Shown one piece after another: positions 32,255-38,515 of a DNA stretch of 38,808 bases. The position numbers and the translations under genes are program-made. The notes beneath the pieces were generated by a model. It had not been told where the DNA came from, ran no database searches, and saw only the letters and a program-made list of their open reading frames with translations. Each line of letters opens with the position of its first letter. Within the stretch, counting starts at the first letter, position 1. Source of the DNA: a virus; IMG/VR virus record IMGVR_UViG_3300027859_000041, positions 1 through 38,808 of that record; one strand, written 5' to 3'.

Positions 32255-32531
32255 CTATACTTCCTGATTCTACAAAATTTTCTGCTCTTGCTATTTTGTC
32301 TAAGTCTGGCGTAAGTCCAAGAGCTGAACTTACACTCATATCTATTTTAATCATATCATTGTTCATTGCTTTGATACGAGTAATTAACATCTTAGAGATT
32401 CCTCGAACTTCTTCTGTATCTCCAACAACGTCATCCATAATTTTTCTTATAATTAAAAAGATAAAACCACCCATAAATATTGCTGCCGCAATGGGTGCTC
32501 CAACTTGTCCTATAATATCAAATACTTCCAT
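32238..32531 (-). CDS. Small membrane protein with coiled coil (paralogue A)
   Basis: A 97 aa protein: N-terminal span (residues about 8-28, QVGAPIAAAIFMGGFIFLIIR), then a charged helix and coiled coil containing IKAMNNDMIKIDMSV. It starts by TAATG overlap with the IscA-like gene. It pairs with the downstream gene of the same build. Both are candidates for holin-type pores or for anchoring the curli assembly in the inner membrane. Neither role is shown by sequence. Confidence 0.65.
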   Translation of the reverse strand: MEVFDIIGQVGAPIAAAIFMGGFIFLIIRKIMDDVVGDTEEVRGISKMLITRIKAMNNDMIKIDMSVSSALGLTPDLDKIARAENFVESGSIDARRD

Positions 32532-32896
32532 TATACCTCTATTGCGAATATTTTATCTTCGTTTACTTTTTCTATGTCAAAATTTATTGAAACCCCACAA
32601 CCGCATGATGATTGCTCTTTAGGGTTGATAAATTTAAATAGTTCATTTAGTCCTTCTCTCTGAAAGTCTAACGTCATGCCTACTAAGTAAGGGACTGATA
32701 GTTTATCTATCAAAACCCTAAATTTTCCGAAATCCAGTTCCACATCTTCTTTGCTTGGTGTACTATTAGTCCTATCAAAGACATACTCAAAACCAGCACA
32801 CCCCCCACCAGTAATACCCAGGCGGATGCCAGAAAATTGCTCTGCTTTCTGTTTCTCCAGAATCTTGGTGATTGCTTCATTAGTAATCTCTATCAT
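32531..32896 (-). CDS. iscA: A-type iron-sulfur carrier (IscA/ErpA/HesB family)
   Basis: A 121 aa protein from ATG MIEITNEAITKILEKQ. The start overlaps the previous stop as ATGA, and GGAG lies about ten bases upstream. The three cluster-binding cysteines are in place: C33 in GITGGGCAGFEY, and C98 and C100 in SSCGCG. Length and spacing fit E. coli IscA (C35, C99, C101). The family passes Fe-S clusters to target proteins. It lies two genes after an IscU homologue but with no cysteine desulfurase in view, so sulfur must come from the host or a gene outside the window. Confidence 0.93.
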   Translation of the reverse strand: MIEITNEAITKILEKQKAEQFSGIRLGITGGGCAGFEYVFDRTNSTPSKEDVELDFGKFRVLIDKLSVPYLVGMTLDFQREGLNELFKFINPKEQSSCGCGVSINFDIEKVNEDKIFAIEV

Positions 32897-33087
32897 GGCA
32901 TATTGTCTCCGTAAAACTCTCTGCACTGCTCCTCAAAGTCAGAATCCCAATATTCATCAGTTTTCTTTTTATTCTTGTGAACTTGCGTTCTACCATGCTT
33001 TGGTGTCTTTTTCCGACCAAATATTTTATCCCAATTGTCTCTAAATTGTTGCTCGTTTGTTGGTCTTCTTTTGCTTCCTTTTCCCAT
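32893..33087 (-). CDS. Small charged phage protein, MGKGSKRRP family
   Basis: A 64 aa protein with the opening MGKGSKRRPTNEQQFRDNWDKIF, a small-protein pattern I recognise from many phages, and a C-terminus rich in acids with one cysteine (EEQCREFYGD). No metal motif is complete. It lies between iscU and iscA and is coupled to iscA by an ATGA overlap, so it might assist those proteins. It could equally be a passenger. Function unknown. Confidence 0.65.
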   Translation of the reverse strand: MGKGSKRRPTNEQQFRDNWDKIFGRKKTPKHGRTQVHKNKKKTDEYWDSDFEEQCREFYGDNMP

Positions 33088-33107
33088 CTTCTATTAGTTT
33101 CACGACT

Positions 33108-33560
33108 TTATGTATTCTGCCGCTCTTCATCATCTTGTGAAATTTTTTGGTTATGTTTTCTATATCCAGTTTTCTTCTCCCAGTTTAAGATAGCTTGTTT
33201 TATACTATCTTGTGCTAAGACTGAACAGTGTAATTTTATGGGCGGCAAATCTAATGCCTTTGCGATGTCCCTATCTTTTATTTGTTTTGCTTCTTCTATA
33301 GTTATTCCTTTTAACATATCAACGAATAAAGTAGAAGATGCTATTGCACTTCCACAACCATAGGTTTTAAACTTGACATCTATGATTCTATCATCGTGGT
33401 CTAGTTTGAGTTGTAGCTTCATGACGTCTCCACATGCAGGAGCTCCTGTCATACCTGTTGCTACATTTGGGTCTTTTGGGTCGAATCTTCCAACACTAAA
33501 TTGTTTTGGACTATTCAGTACTCCATAAAATCTTTCGTTTACTTCTTTACTATACGGCAT
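33108..33560 (-). CDS. iscU: Iron-sulfur cluster scaffold (IscU family)
   Basis: A 150 aa protein that matches bacterial IscU almost end to end: TGMTGAPACGDVMKLQLK with C43 and D45, KTYGCGSAIASSTL with C69, and LPPIKLHCSVLAQDSIKQAI with H111 and C112. All ligands for cluster assembly and the HscA-binding LPPxK motif are present, so it should work with a host IscS. The C-terminal 20 residues are an extra polar tail relative to E. coli IscU (128 aa). The start overlaps the previous gene as TAATG. Confidence 0.95.
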   Translation of the reverse strand: MPYSKEVNERFYGVLNSPKQFSVGRFDPKDPNVATGMTGAPACGDVMKLQLKLDHDDRIIDVKFKTYGCGSAIASSTLFVDMLKGITIEEAKQIKDRDIAKALDLPPIKLHCSVLAQDSIKQAILNWEKKTGYRKHNQKISQDDEERQNT

Positions 33561-34021
33561 TACTTTTCCTTAAGTAACTTTTTCATGAGCTCACCATAGT
33601 TTCCTTGACCAAATGGAACTTCCCCATTGATCTGAACATTGGTTTGATTTTTGACATTTTGTGCTTTTGCTTTTTCTAAATCGGCCTGTGCTTTAATCTC
33701 GTCCATTCTCATTTTATGTGCCATTTGAAGTAAGTCTGCTAAGTCTTTATTAGTATATATTTCTGATTCTTCAGCCTCTTCCATTTTTCTGTCAATGAGG
33801 TCATCTAGTGCCTCTGCGAGTTTAAAGCGATTTCTATATCCAGTATCTAAGTACACTTGGTCAATATATCCTTTGACCTCTCTTTTAGCAAGTACTTCTG
33901 AGACTTCACTCTCCTGTACTTTCAATCGTGCACATACTGCTGGGATGTTTCCCAGTTCAAGGTACGCGTTAGCTACTTCAAGTCCTTCTGGACTTATTCT
34001 TGTTGATATTTCATTCTTCAT
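33560..34021 (-). CDS. Putative terminase small subunit (HTH plus coiled coil)
   Basis: A 153 aa protein. Residues about 12-50 (GLEVANAYLELGNIPAVCAR then LKVQESEVSEVL) have a helix-turn-helix look like the DNA-binding domain of small terminases. The rest is a long charged helix (about 70-125) and a basic tail (GELMKKLLKEK), the usual oligomerisation and TerL-binding parts. It lies about 11 kb from terL, whereas small and large subunits are normally adjacent, so a transcription regulator is the alternative. First gene after P3. The ATG sits about where transcription should begin, with no SD. Confidence 0.5.
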   Translation of the reverse strand: MKNEISTRISPEGLEVANAYLELGNIPAVCARLKVQESEVSEVLAKREVKGYIDQVYLDTGYRNRFKLAEALDDLIDRKMEEAEESEIYTNKDLADLLQMAHKMRMDEIKAQADLEKAKAQNVKNQTNVQINGEVPFGQGNYGELMKKLLKEK

Positions 34022-34027
34022 AATGCA

Positions 34028-34056
34028 ATTATACCAAATTTTTTATCTAATGTCAA
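34028..34056 (-). promoter_or_regulatory. Promoter P3, perfect sigma70 consensus, leftward
   Basis: TTGACA, 17 nt, TATAAT, with TTTGG before -10. The -10 ends six bases before the ATG of the small-terminase candidate, so the transcript should begin at or next to the A of ATG. It would drive the isc, curli and cyclase genes. Confidence 0.9.
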
Positions 34057-34072
34057 GAACTGTTTTTGTATG

Positions 34073-35131
34073 CTAATCATGACAAAAGCAGGTGTACGTT
34101 GTATCTTCCATTAGGGGTTTATGTGGTTTTTTAGATAAATCAAGTAATTGTATGTAACTACCTCTATTGTATCTAAAGTTTTGTCCTGAGTTCTTTTCTG
34201 CTTCTATCCACCAGTCTGCAAGTTCAGGTTTTTCTGCAAGTAGGTTTACTATAGTATTAGTTCCTTTTAGAAAACATAGGTCACAGTTGCCTGCCACTGT
34301 TTTTCCATTTATACTTGGTATATTTAAATCAAAGTAATTTTTTGACCAGAAATTAAGAACGTCTTCATTTGTTACTTTACTTTCATACAAGGGTGCAATA
34401 TTTATATTTCTATCTCCACCCTTTCGAGCATCAGTAACTCTTTTAGGTTCGTCATATCTTAGTCCTAGAGCAGCGTACCACTCTGCATGGCCTTTGCTTC
34501 TCATAAATCTATTAATTACCTCTACTTTAAGAGTCTGAGTACAAGTTCTTTGAAATACGCTAGGTAGCTTTGATCTTTTATTAAGCATTTGAGTAAAAGG
34601 TTCTCCTTTTCTTGAAGCTGTTTTATAACTAACTTCATTAGTTCTCCATATAGGTCTTGTCTCTGAAATTTCTAATTCCAACCAGTTTACCTTCACTTTC
34701 CACTCTGTTTCACATTTATGTACAAAGTCTAAAGTCTCAGGTAATTCTTTTCCTGTATTTGCAAAGCATACAAATATATCTTTAGGTAGTTTTCCTTTAT
34801 ATGCATTAAGTATCTTTCTTAACATATAAGCAGAGGTTCTTCCGCCTGAAAAAGAAATACATGCAGGAGTAGGAATTTTAAAAGACTTATCATAATTTTC
34901 ATCTAAGTGAGAAACTGCTCTTGCACGAATAGGCCAATAGTCAGGCATACCTGTGTTTATTCTATCATACCTATAGGTTTGGAATATTCTTCCAGTAAGT
35001 TTTGGATCGTTTGTTATAATTTCTTTTTTCTTATAAGGTTGGTTTGTGTCTGGATTAAGGAGTAGTTTCTTGGCTTCGCCAGCATTATTTTCATGCCACC
35101 AAACTCCATCATCATCTATCCATTTACTCAT
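34073..35131 (-). CDS. PAPS-reductase-like PP-loop enzyme
   Basis: A 352 aa protein of the adenosine phosphosulfate reductase / ATP pyrophosphatase group. The PP-loop ISFSGGRTSAYML has SGGRTS at 95-100, followed by the VCFANTGKE strand near 121-129. Cysteines C197 (QRTCTQ), C283/C286 (NCDLC) and C348/C350 (CFC) could hold an Fe-S cluster, as in several PP-loop enzymes such as DndC. An extra N-terminal 75 residues is Trp-rich. True sulfate reductases carry a C-terminal ECG.H motif, which I do not see. A nucleic-acid or base-modifying role, or sulfur transfer, is as likely as sulfate reduction. It overlaps the DNA methyltransferase gene as ATGA. Confidence 0.8.
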   Translation of the reverse strand: MSKWIDDDGVWWHENNAGEAKKLLLNPDTNQPYKKKEIITNDPKLTGRIFQTYRYDRINTGMPDYWPIRARAVSHLDENYDKSFKIPTPACISFSGGRTSAYMLRKILNAYKGKLPKDIFVCFANTGKELPETLDFVHKCETEWKVKVNWLELEISETRPIWRTNEVSYKTASRKGEPFTQMLNKRSKLPSVFQRTCTQTLKVEVINRFMRSKGHAEWYAALGLRYDEPKRVTDARKGGDRNINIAPLYESKVTNEDVLNFWSKNYFDLNIPSINGKTVAGNCDLCFLKGTNTIVNLLAEKPELADWWIEAEKNSGQNFRYNRGSYIQLLDLSKKPHKPLMEDTTYTCFCHD

Positions 35132-35985
35132 TGTTGAAAGTAGCTAAGTGGTTTAAATATATGAGTTACAGTATTTATGTTCCAACCATTGCCACAAGCT
35201 TTATATCTTTGTGTGTCTGATACTCCCTCTGTAAAATTGTCGGGCAGTCCTTGTAATCTTTCAAATTCAATCGGAGTTAATCTTCGTACTCTATTTCCTT
35301 GTTTGATATAACCATAGTTATATCCATGAGAACCTGCACAAAGTGTTGGAGCTTTAGAATCTAAGCTGTGTATTCTATTTGCTTGACTTTTATAATTTGG
35401 ATTCAAAATATCTCCGCCTTGATAATTGTCAAGTAACTTCTGGCCTGGATTATAATTATCCGCAACATCAGTCTCTACTATATCTCCTAAAGTAGTTTTG
35501 TCTAAACTGGGCGGGTGTCCTACATTGGGTATATTTGTCCAATAGTAGCGTTGTCGATTCTGGGCAGATACTGCATTAGAGTTTATGAGTACTGGCTCTA
35601 CTTTCATATAAGAAGTAATTATATCTAACCATTCTTTTTTCATACGAACATTTTCTAATAAGAAGAACTTTGGTTTGCACTCTTCAAGTATACGAACGAA
35701 CTCAAAGAAAAGTGCACTTCGTGGGTCATCGAAAGCTAACTTCTTTCCCGCTAGAGAGAAGCCCTGACATGGAGATCCTCCTATCAGTAAATCAATCTTG
35801 GGTAAGTAGTCAGTCTGTATATTCTTAACATTCCCGATTTGTTGATTATCAGGATAATTGTTAGAATCTATCTGTAAACAGAATTGATCTACTTCGGAGC
35901 TAAAATAATTATCGATAGTTACCCCTGCACGCTCCAGTGCAAGTCTTCCGCAACTAATACCATTAAATAAACTTAATACATTCAT
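35128..35985 (-). CDS. DNA C5-cytosine methyltransferase
   Basis: A 285 aa enzyme with motifs in order: I LFNGISCGRLALERAG; IV GGSPCQGFS with catalytic C73; VI ENV (111-113); VIII QNRQR (142-146); IX RRLTPIEFERLQGLP; X GNGWNI. Short variable region, so a short recognition site is likely; the site cannot be read from sequence. Motif I reads NGISCG rather than the common SGIGG. I chose ATG MNVLSLF because a start further upstream would lie before the -10 of its own promoter. No partner restriction enzyme is in view, so protection of phage DNA or gene control are likely roles. Confidence 0.94.
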   Translation of the reverse strand: MNVLSLFNGISCGRLALERAGVTIDNYFSSEVDQFCLQIDSNNYPDNQQIGNVKNIQTDYLPKIDLLIGGSPCQGFSLAGKKLAFDDPRSALFFEFVRILEECKPKFFLLENVRMKKEWLDIITSYMKVEPVLINSNAVSAQNRQRYYWTNIPNVGHPPSLDKTTLGDIVETDVADNYNPGQKLLDNYQGGDILNPNYKSQANRIHSLDSKAPTLCAGSHGYNYGYIKQGNRVRRLTPIEFERLQGLPDNFTEGVSDTQRYKACGNGWNINTVTHIFKPLSYFQQ

Positions 35986-35992
35986 AATATAA

Positions 35993-36021
35993 ATTATATC
36001 AAAGTATAGGGAAAATGTCAA
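35993..36021 (-). promoter_or_regulatory. Promoter P4, perfect sigma70 consensus, leftward
   Basis: TTGACA, 17 nt, TATAAT. The -10 ends seven bases before the methyltransferase ATG, so the message would be leaderless or nearly so. Confidence 0.9.
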
Positions 36022-36037
36022 GTATTATTTTCTGGGG

Positions 36038-36052
36038 GTATCATAATGATAC
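36038..36052. promoter_or_regulatory. Perfect dyad upstream of P4 (operator candidate)
   Basis: GTATCATAATGATAC: 7 bp arms around one base, 16 bp upstream of the P4 -35 box, a typical place for an activator or repressor site. Confidence 0.45.
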
Positions 36053-36248
36053 GCTCTGGGCGGTCAATTGGTTTTTGAAAATTTCCCAAAGTTGTACATG
36101 AGTAGGGGCGACACATTTTGCTAGAAAACAGGTCTCATAACCGCTACCCCTCCGAGTAACCACACCAGGAATTAAAAGTCAACTTTTGTTACAGACTTAT
36201 TCAATGGGATTTGACATTTAGAAAAATCTATGATCCTGGATTTTTGTT

Positions 36249-36269
36249 TGGGCTATTCCCGGAGTCGAA
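36249..36269 (-). other. tRNA 3'-end-like segment (possible attachment-site core)
   Basis: On the minus strand TTCGACT is followed by CCGGG and then AATAGCCCA. This is the order of a tRNA T-loop, T-stem 3' half and acceptor 3' half. The five bases before the T-loop do not pair with CCGGG, so no complete tRNA is present. Many phage attachment sites are exactly such tRNA 3' ends. No integrase is in the window. Confidence 0.4.
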
Positions 36270-36279
36270 GCAGCTGTTT

Positions 36280-36298
36280 CAATTCGCCAAATGAATTG
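36280..36298. promoter_or_regulatory. Inverted repeat overlapping rightward promoter
   Basis: CAATTC, 7 nt, GAATTG. It covers the spacer and the TG of the extended -10 of the rightward promoter, so a bound protein would block it. Confidence 0.4.
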
Positions 36299-36305
36299 CT
36301 ATAAT
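36297..36305 (+). promoter_or_regulatory. Rightward extended -10 promoter
   Basis: TGCTATAAT is a perfect extended -10 (TGnTATAAT). The -35 (TTTCAA at 17 nt) is poor, as allowed for this class. It would start the rightward operon about 40 nt before its first gene. Confidence 0.6.
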
Positions 36306-36353
36306 GGGTTATCCCAATCAATAAAGAGAGGGTGTTTTTTAGGAGAAAATATT

Positions 36354-36629
36354 ATGGCTATTAAGAAAAATTTACTAGCTAAGAAAATTTATGAAAGCTA
36401 CCTTGAAAAAGGTTATTATTTGGAAAAGGATAAAACAGGAAAAGAGGTTAAAATCTCAACTCCTGTAATTAATCCCAATCTGAATATAACTTTTTCTGTT
36501 GCTGAATTATTAGAGATAATGAACTCAAACAGTAGAAACAGAGGATTTACTGCTGGACTATATGACAGAATGATAAGAGGTCTTATTATCGATTGCGATA
36601 ATGCACACGAGGAGACAAAGGGGAGTTAA
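36354..36629 (+). CDS. Hypothetical protein, first rightward gene
   Basis: A 91 aa protein from ATG MAIKKNLLAKKIYESYLEKG, with AGGAGA about eight bases upstream. An earlier in-frame ATG lies inside the promoter and was rejected. It begins basic and helical, then has strands (EVKISTPVINPNLNITFSVAELLEIM) and a final acidic tail. Its stop lies in the loop of a terminator hairpin, so a share of transcripts should end here and this product would be made in excess. No family was recognised. A small regulator is possible from position only. Confidence 0.7.
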   Translation: MAIKKNLLAKKIYESYLEKGYYLEKDKTGKEVKISTPVINPNLNITFSVAELLEIMNSNSRNRGFTAGLYDRMIRGLIIDCDNAHEETKGS

Positions 36630-36645
36630 TCCCCTTTGCTTTTTA
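36617..36645 (+). terminator. Rho-independent terminator after first rightward gene
   Basis: Stem AAAGGGG / CCCCTTT with a 7 nt loop (AGTTAAT, containing the stop TAA of the gene), followed by GCTTTTTATT. Its overlap with the stop codon means translating ribosomes could melt it, so partial read-through to the next genes is expected. Confidence 0.75.
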
Positions 36646-36647
36646 TT

Positions 36648-37034
36648 ATGGCAAATTTTGATAATCAGAAACTTTATGTTTTATCTATCCCAAAAAAGAA
36701 AACTGTTATTTCTAAAATTGGAGAAACTCAGGTGGACATGAAAAAAAGGATTACTGCTTTTGGTATGGGTGGCAAATGGAAAGGCTTGGAAAGTTCTGTA
36801 AAAATAGAACTAGAAATGCCAACACTTTTAGCCCCTACGATTGAAAGATTGGTAAAGAAAACTCTACAAGGTAAATGGAAAGATAAACAAATCAAAGATA
36901 AGAATATGGGGAGAGGTTATACAGAATGGTATGACATTGCCCCATCATCTATGAAAGGAATTGTTTTTAAATCTATTCAGACCTTATATAGAGAAGATAG
37001 ACTATTAAAGAAAAAACTACAGGAGAAATCATAA
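36648..37034 (+). CDS. T5orf172 / GIY-YIG-like small protein
   Basis: A 128 aa protein from ATG MANFDNQKLYVLSIP. The pattern LYVLSIP...VISKIGETQVDMKKRITAF, later ESSVKIELEMP..L...E...KKTLQGKW and YTEWYDI, follows the T5orf172 group (related to GIY-YIG nucleases): YV.S, KIG.T, R, E, then EW/EFF. Tyr10, Lys23 and the late Glu fit. Several phage members are inactive or of unknown role, so nuclease activity is not assured. No SD precedes the ATG, which directly follows a terminator. It overlaps the next gene as TAATG. Confidence 0.55.
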   Translation: MANFDNQKLYVLSIPKKKTVISKIGETQVDMKKRITAFGMGGKWKGLESSVKIELEMPTLLAPTIERLVKKTLQGKWKDKQIKDKNMGRGYTEWYDIAPSSMKGIVFKSIQTLYREDRLLKKKLQEKS

Positions 37035-37237
37035 TGGATAATTTAGAAACAAATTGCCCTGTCGAATTAATGACAGCTATAGCAGTTAGATTGGGAGAAA
37101 TAAACAATGCTTTATATCCCAAATTAGATTGTATGCCCTTTTCAAATGATACTGAAATGGGAACATTAAAAGCAACATATCATTCGTTAGCTAATACACA
37201 AGCTGAACTAATGGAATATCTAAGGGGGCAACAATGA
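37034..37237 (+). CDS. Hypothetical small soluble protein
   Basis: A 67 aa helical, acidic protein (MDNLETNCPVELMTAIAVRL...). SD AGGAGAAATC is present and both ends overlap neighbours (TAATG, ATGA). It is a likely two- or three-helix bundle. No family was recognised. Confidence 0.65.
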   Translation: MDNLETNCPVELMTAIAVRLGEINNALYPKLDCMPFSNDTEMGTLKATYHSLANTQAELMEYLRGQQ

Positions 37238-37785
37238 CACCTAGAACAGCAAAAAATATAATCACAATGAGAGAATGGAGAAAAAAGACTTTTACAGACC
37301 TCTATGTTTTTGACATTGATAATACTATTTTTAAAGCCGTTGGTAGTTATGAAAAAGATTATGATTTACAAAAATTTATTAAAGATAATACATTTTTTAA
37401 AAATCTATTCTTAAAAAAACTCCCTGTGTTTTATGCCATTGCAAAATTTTTTGGGAAACCAAATACCCTTGTTGTCATTCAGACAGCAAGGGCTAGAAAA
37501 TGGTGGCTACCTTTTGTCCTTTGGTTAAAGGGTGTTAAATATGATGTTCTTATGCAAAGACCTATTAGCAATAATCAATCTTCATCTTCATTAAAAAAGA
37601 CTCAGCTAATAAATTTAATACTTTGGAGAAATATTAAAATAGGTAATGTTTTCTTTATTGATGACAACAAAGAAAATAGAGATGTTATTCAATCTTTATC
37701 TTATGCTATAACTTTTAACGCTGAAGAATTAAATAAATCAGCTATTGAAAAAGAAATAGCACAACAAATAAAAGGGAGAAAATAA
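37234..37785 (+). CDS. HAD-superfamily phosphatase
   Basis: A 183 aa protein with all four HAD motifs: I VFDIDNTIF with D27 nucleophile and D29; II VIQTAR (T84); III Lys near 121-122; IV FFIDDNKENRD with D143/D144. The sequence between motifs I and II is long and basic (KNLFLKKLPVFYAIAKFFGK) and may form a cap or membrane-facing helix. It is close in plan to small phage 5'(3')-nucleotidases and polynucleotide 3'-phosphatases, but the substrate cannot be fixed. The start overlaps the previous stop as ATGA and the end overlaps a 27 aa gene as TAATG. Confidence 0.8.
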   Translation: MTPRTAKNIITMREWRKKTFTDLYVFDIDNTIFKAVGSYEKDYDLQKFIKDNTFFKNLFLKKLPVFYAIAKFFGKPNTLVVIQTARARKWWLPFVLWLKGVKYDVLMQRPISNNQSSSSLKKTQLINLILWRNIKIGNVFFIDDNKENRDVIQSLSYAITFNAEELNKSAIEKEIAQQIKGRK

Positions 37786-37868
37786 TGGAATTTATATTTA
37801 ATCCAATAATGGCTATATTGTCATTATTTGCAATGGTTATGGTAATTGCGTATTTAGGGGCTAGATAA
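37785..37868 (+). CDS. 27 aa single-span membrane peptide
   Basis: A tiny gene (MEFIFNPIMAILSLFAMVMV...) with SD AAGGGAG and TAATG overlaps at both ends. The peptide is almost one membrane span (residues about 5-24) with a basic end (GAR). Overlaps on both sides and a good SD argue that it is translated. Function unknown. Confidence 0.6.
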   Translation: MEFIFNPIMAILSLFAMVMVIAYLGAR

Positions 37869-38101
37869 TGGATATTACATTACTAATAATTCTTTCTGTT
37901 TTTCTTTTCTCTATTGCCCTTTTGGGAATGGAGGAAAGGAAACCAACAAAAAGACAAAAAATAAACATAAAGAAATGGAATGACTTTAAAAGAAATCTAT
38001 TTAAGGGAGATGTATTTATGGAGATACAGTTCTTTTTTATAGGTTTATTTATATTAATCGCTATAACTTTTATAGCATTTAAAATGGGAGGTGTCTTATG
38101 A
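37868..38101 (+). CDS. Small two-span membrane protein
   Basis: A 77 aa protein: span 1 at about residues 3-20 (ITLLIILSVFLFSIALLG), a strongly basic loop (ERKPTKRQKINIKKW), span 2 at about 54-72 (FFFIGLFILIAITFIAF). An internal ATG before span 2 has its own SD (AGGGAG), so a second short product of about 27 aa may also be made. It overlaps the next gene as ATGA. Resembles small phage envelope proteins such as holins in layout only. Confidence 0.6.
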   Translation: MDITLLIILSVFLFSIALLGMEERKPTKRQKINIKKWNDFKRNLFKGDVFMEIQFFFIGLFILIAITFIAFKMGGVL

Positions 38102-38298
38102 CATATAATCAAATAGAACTCTGTATAAAAAGAGGGCATTTATTAACAACAACTGAAATCTATCAAGATTTAGAGCAGTTAGATGTTATGCTATCTTTTA
38201 GCTACAGAAATCTGACTAACCAAGAACACAATTTAGTAATCGCAACTAAATTGTTTTTAGAATATCAATTAACTTTAAGAGGAGAGCAAAATGGTTAA
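38098..38298 (+). CDS. Hypothetical helical protein, 66 aa
   Basis: A soluble helical protein (MTYNQIELCIKRGHLLTTTE...) with no visible motif. ATGA overlap with the previous gene and an 8 nt overlap with the next show it belongs to the operon. No family was recognised. Confidence 0.6.
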   Translation: MTYNQIELCIKRGHLLTTTEIYQDLEQLDVMLSFSYRNLTNQEHNLVIATKLFLEYQLTLRGEQNG

Positions 38299-38515
38299 GC
38301 AATTAAAACTAGAATTATCTTATAAAGATAAACTTCATAATTTAAAAGCTAAAGATAGAGGTAGATTAATTTCATATCTTTATCATAACTTTTCAGAAGT
38401 TAATCATGAAAGAAGTTTAAATGGGGAGAAATGGCTACATAATAAATTATGGAAATATTTAAAAGCTAATCCCTATTCTTACAGAAATTGGGTAAAACAA
38501 TTTTTAAATCAATGA
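38291..38515 (+). CDS. Hypothetical basic protein, 74 aa
   Basis: A basic, aromatic-rich protein (SYKDKLHNLKAKDRGRLISY..., then KWLHNKLWKYLKANPYSYRNWVKQFL). SD GGAGAG precedes ATG. The C-terminal half with repeated W/Y plus Lys resembles a small nucleic-acid-binding helix bundle, but no motif is diagnostic. Confidence 0.6.
   Translation: MVKQLKLELSYKDKLHNLKAKDRGRLISYLYHNFSEVNHERSLNGEKWLHNKLWKYLKANPYSYRNWVKQFLNQ

Larger units (their letters stand above)
35986..36353. other. Divergent noncoding control region
   Basis: No open frame of note lies in either strand here. It holds the leftward promoter P4, a rightward extended -10 promoter, two inverted repeats and a tRNA-3'-end-like segment. The stretch at about 36100-36170 can pair AGGGG with CCCCT across a 50 nt interval and looks structured, but I could not match it to a known RNA. 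A TTGACA at 36211-36216 has no -10 at the proper distance. Confidence 0.7.

Noticed and set aside
36100-36175. A possible tRNA or tmRNA because of GGTCTCATAACC (Met-like anticodon arm) and a CACACCA end.
   Set aside because: No T-arm and no matching acceptor stem in the right positions on either strand; only a five-pair GGGG/CCCC helix can form.
36211-36216. TTGACA on the plus strand as a rightward promoter.
   Set aside because: No TATAAT-like box at 16-18 nt; the nearest TATGAT is only 12 nt away.
36291-36353. An earlier ATG for the first rightward gene.
   Set aside because: It lies before or inside the -10 box and has no SD, while the ATG at 36354 has a clear SD.
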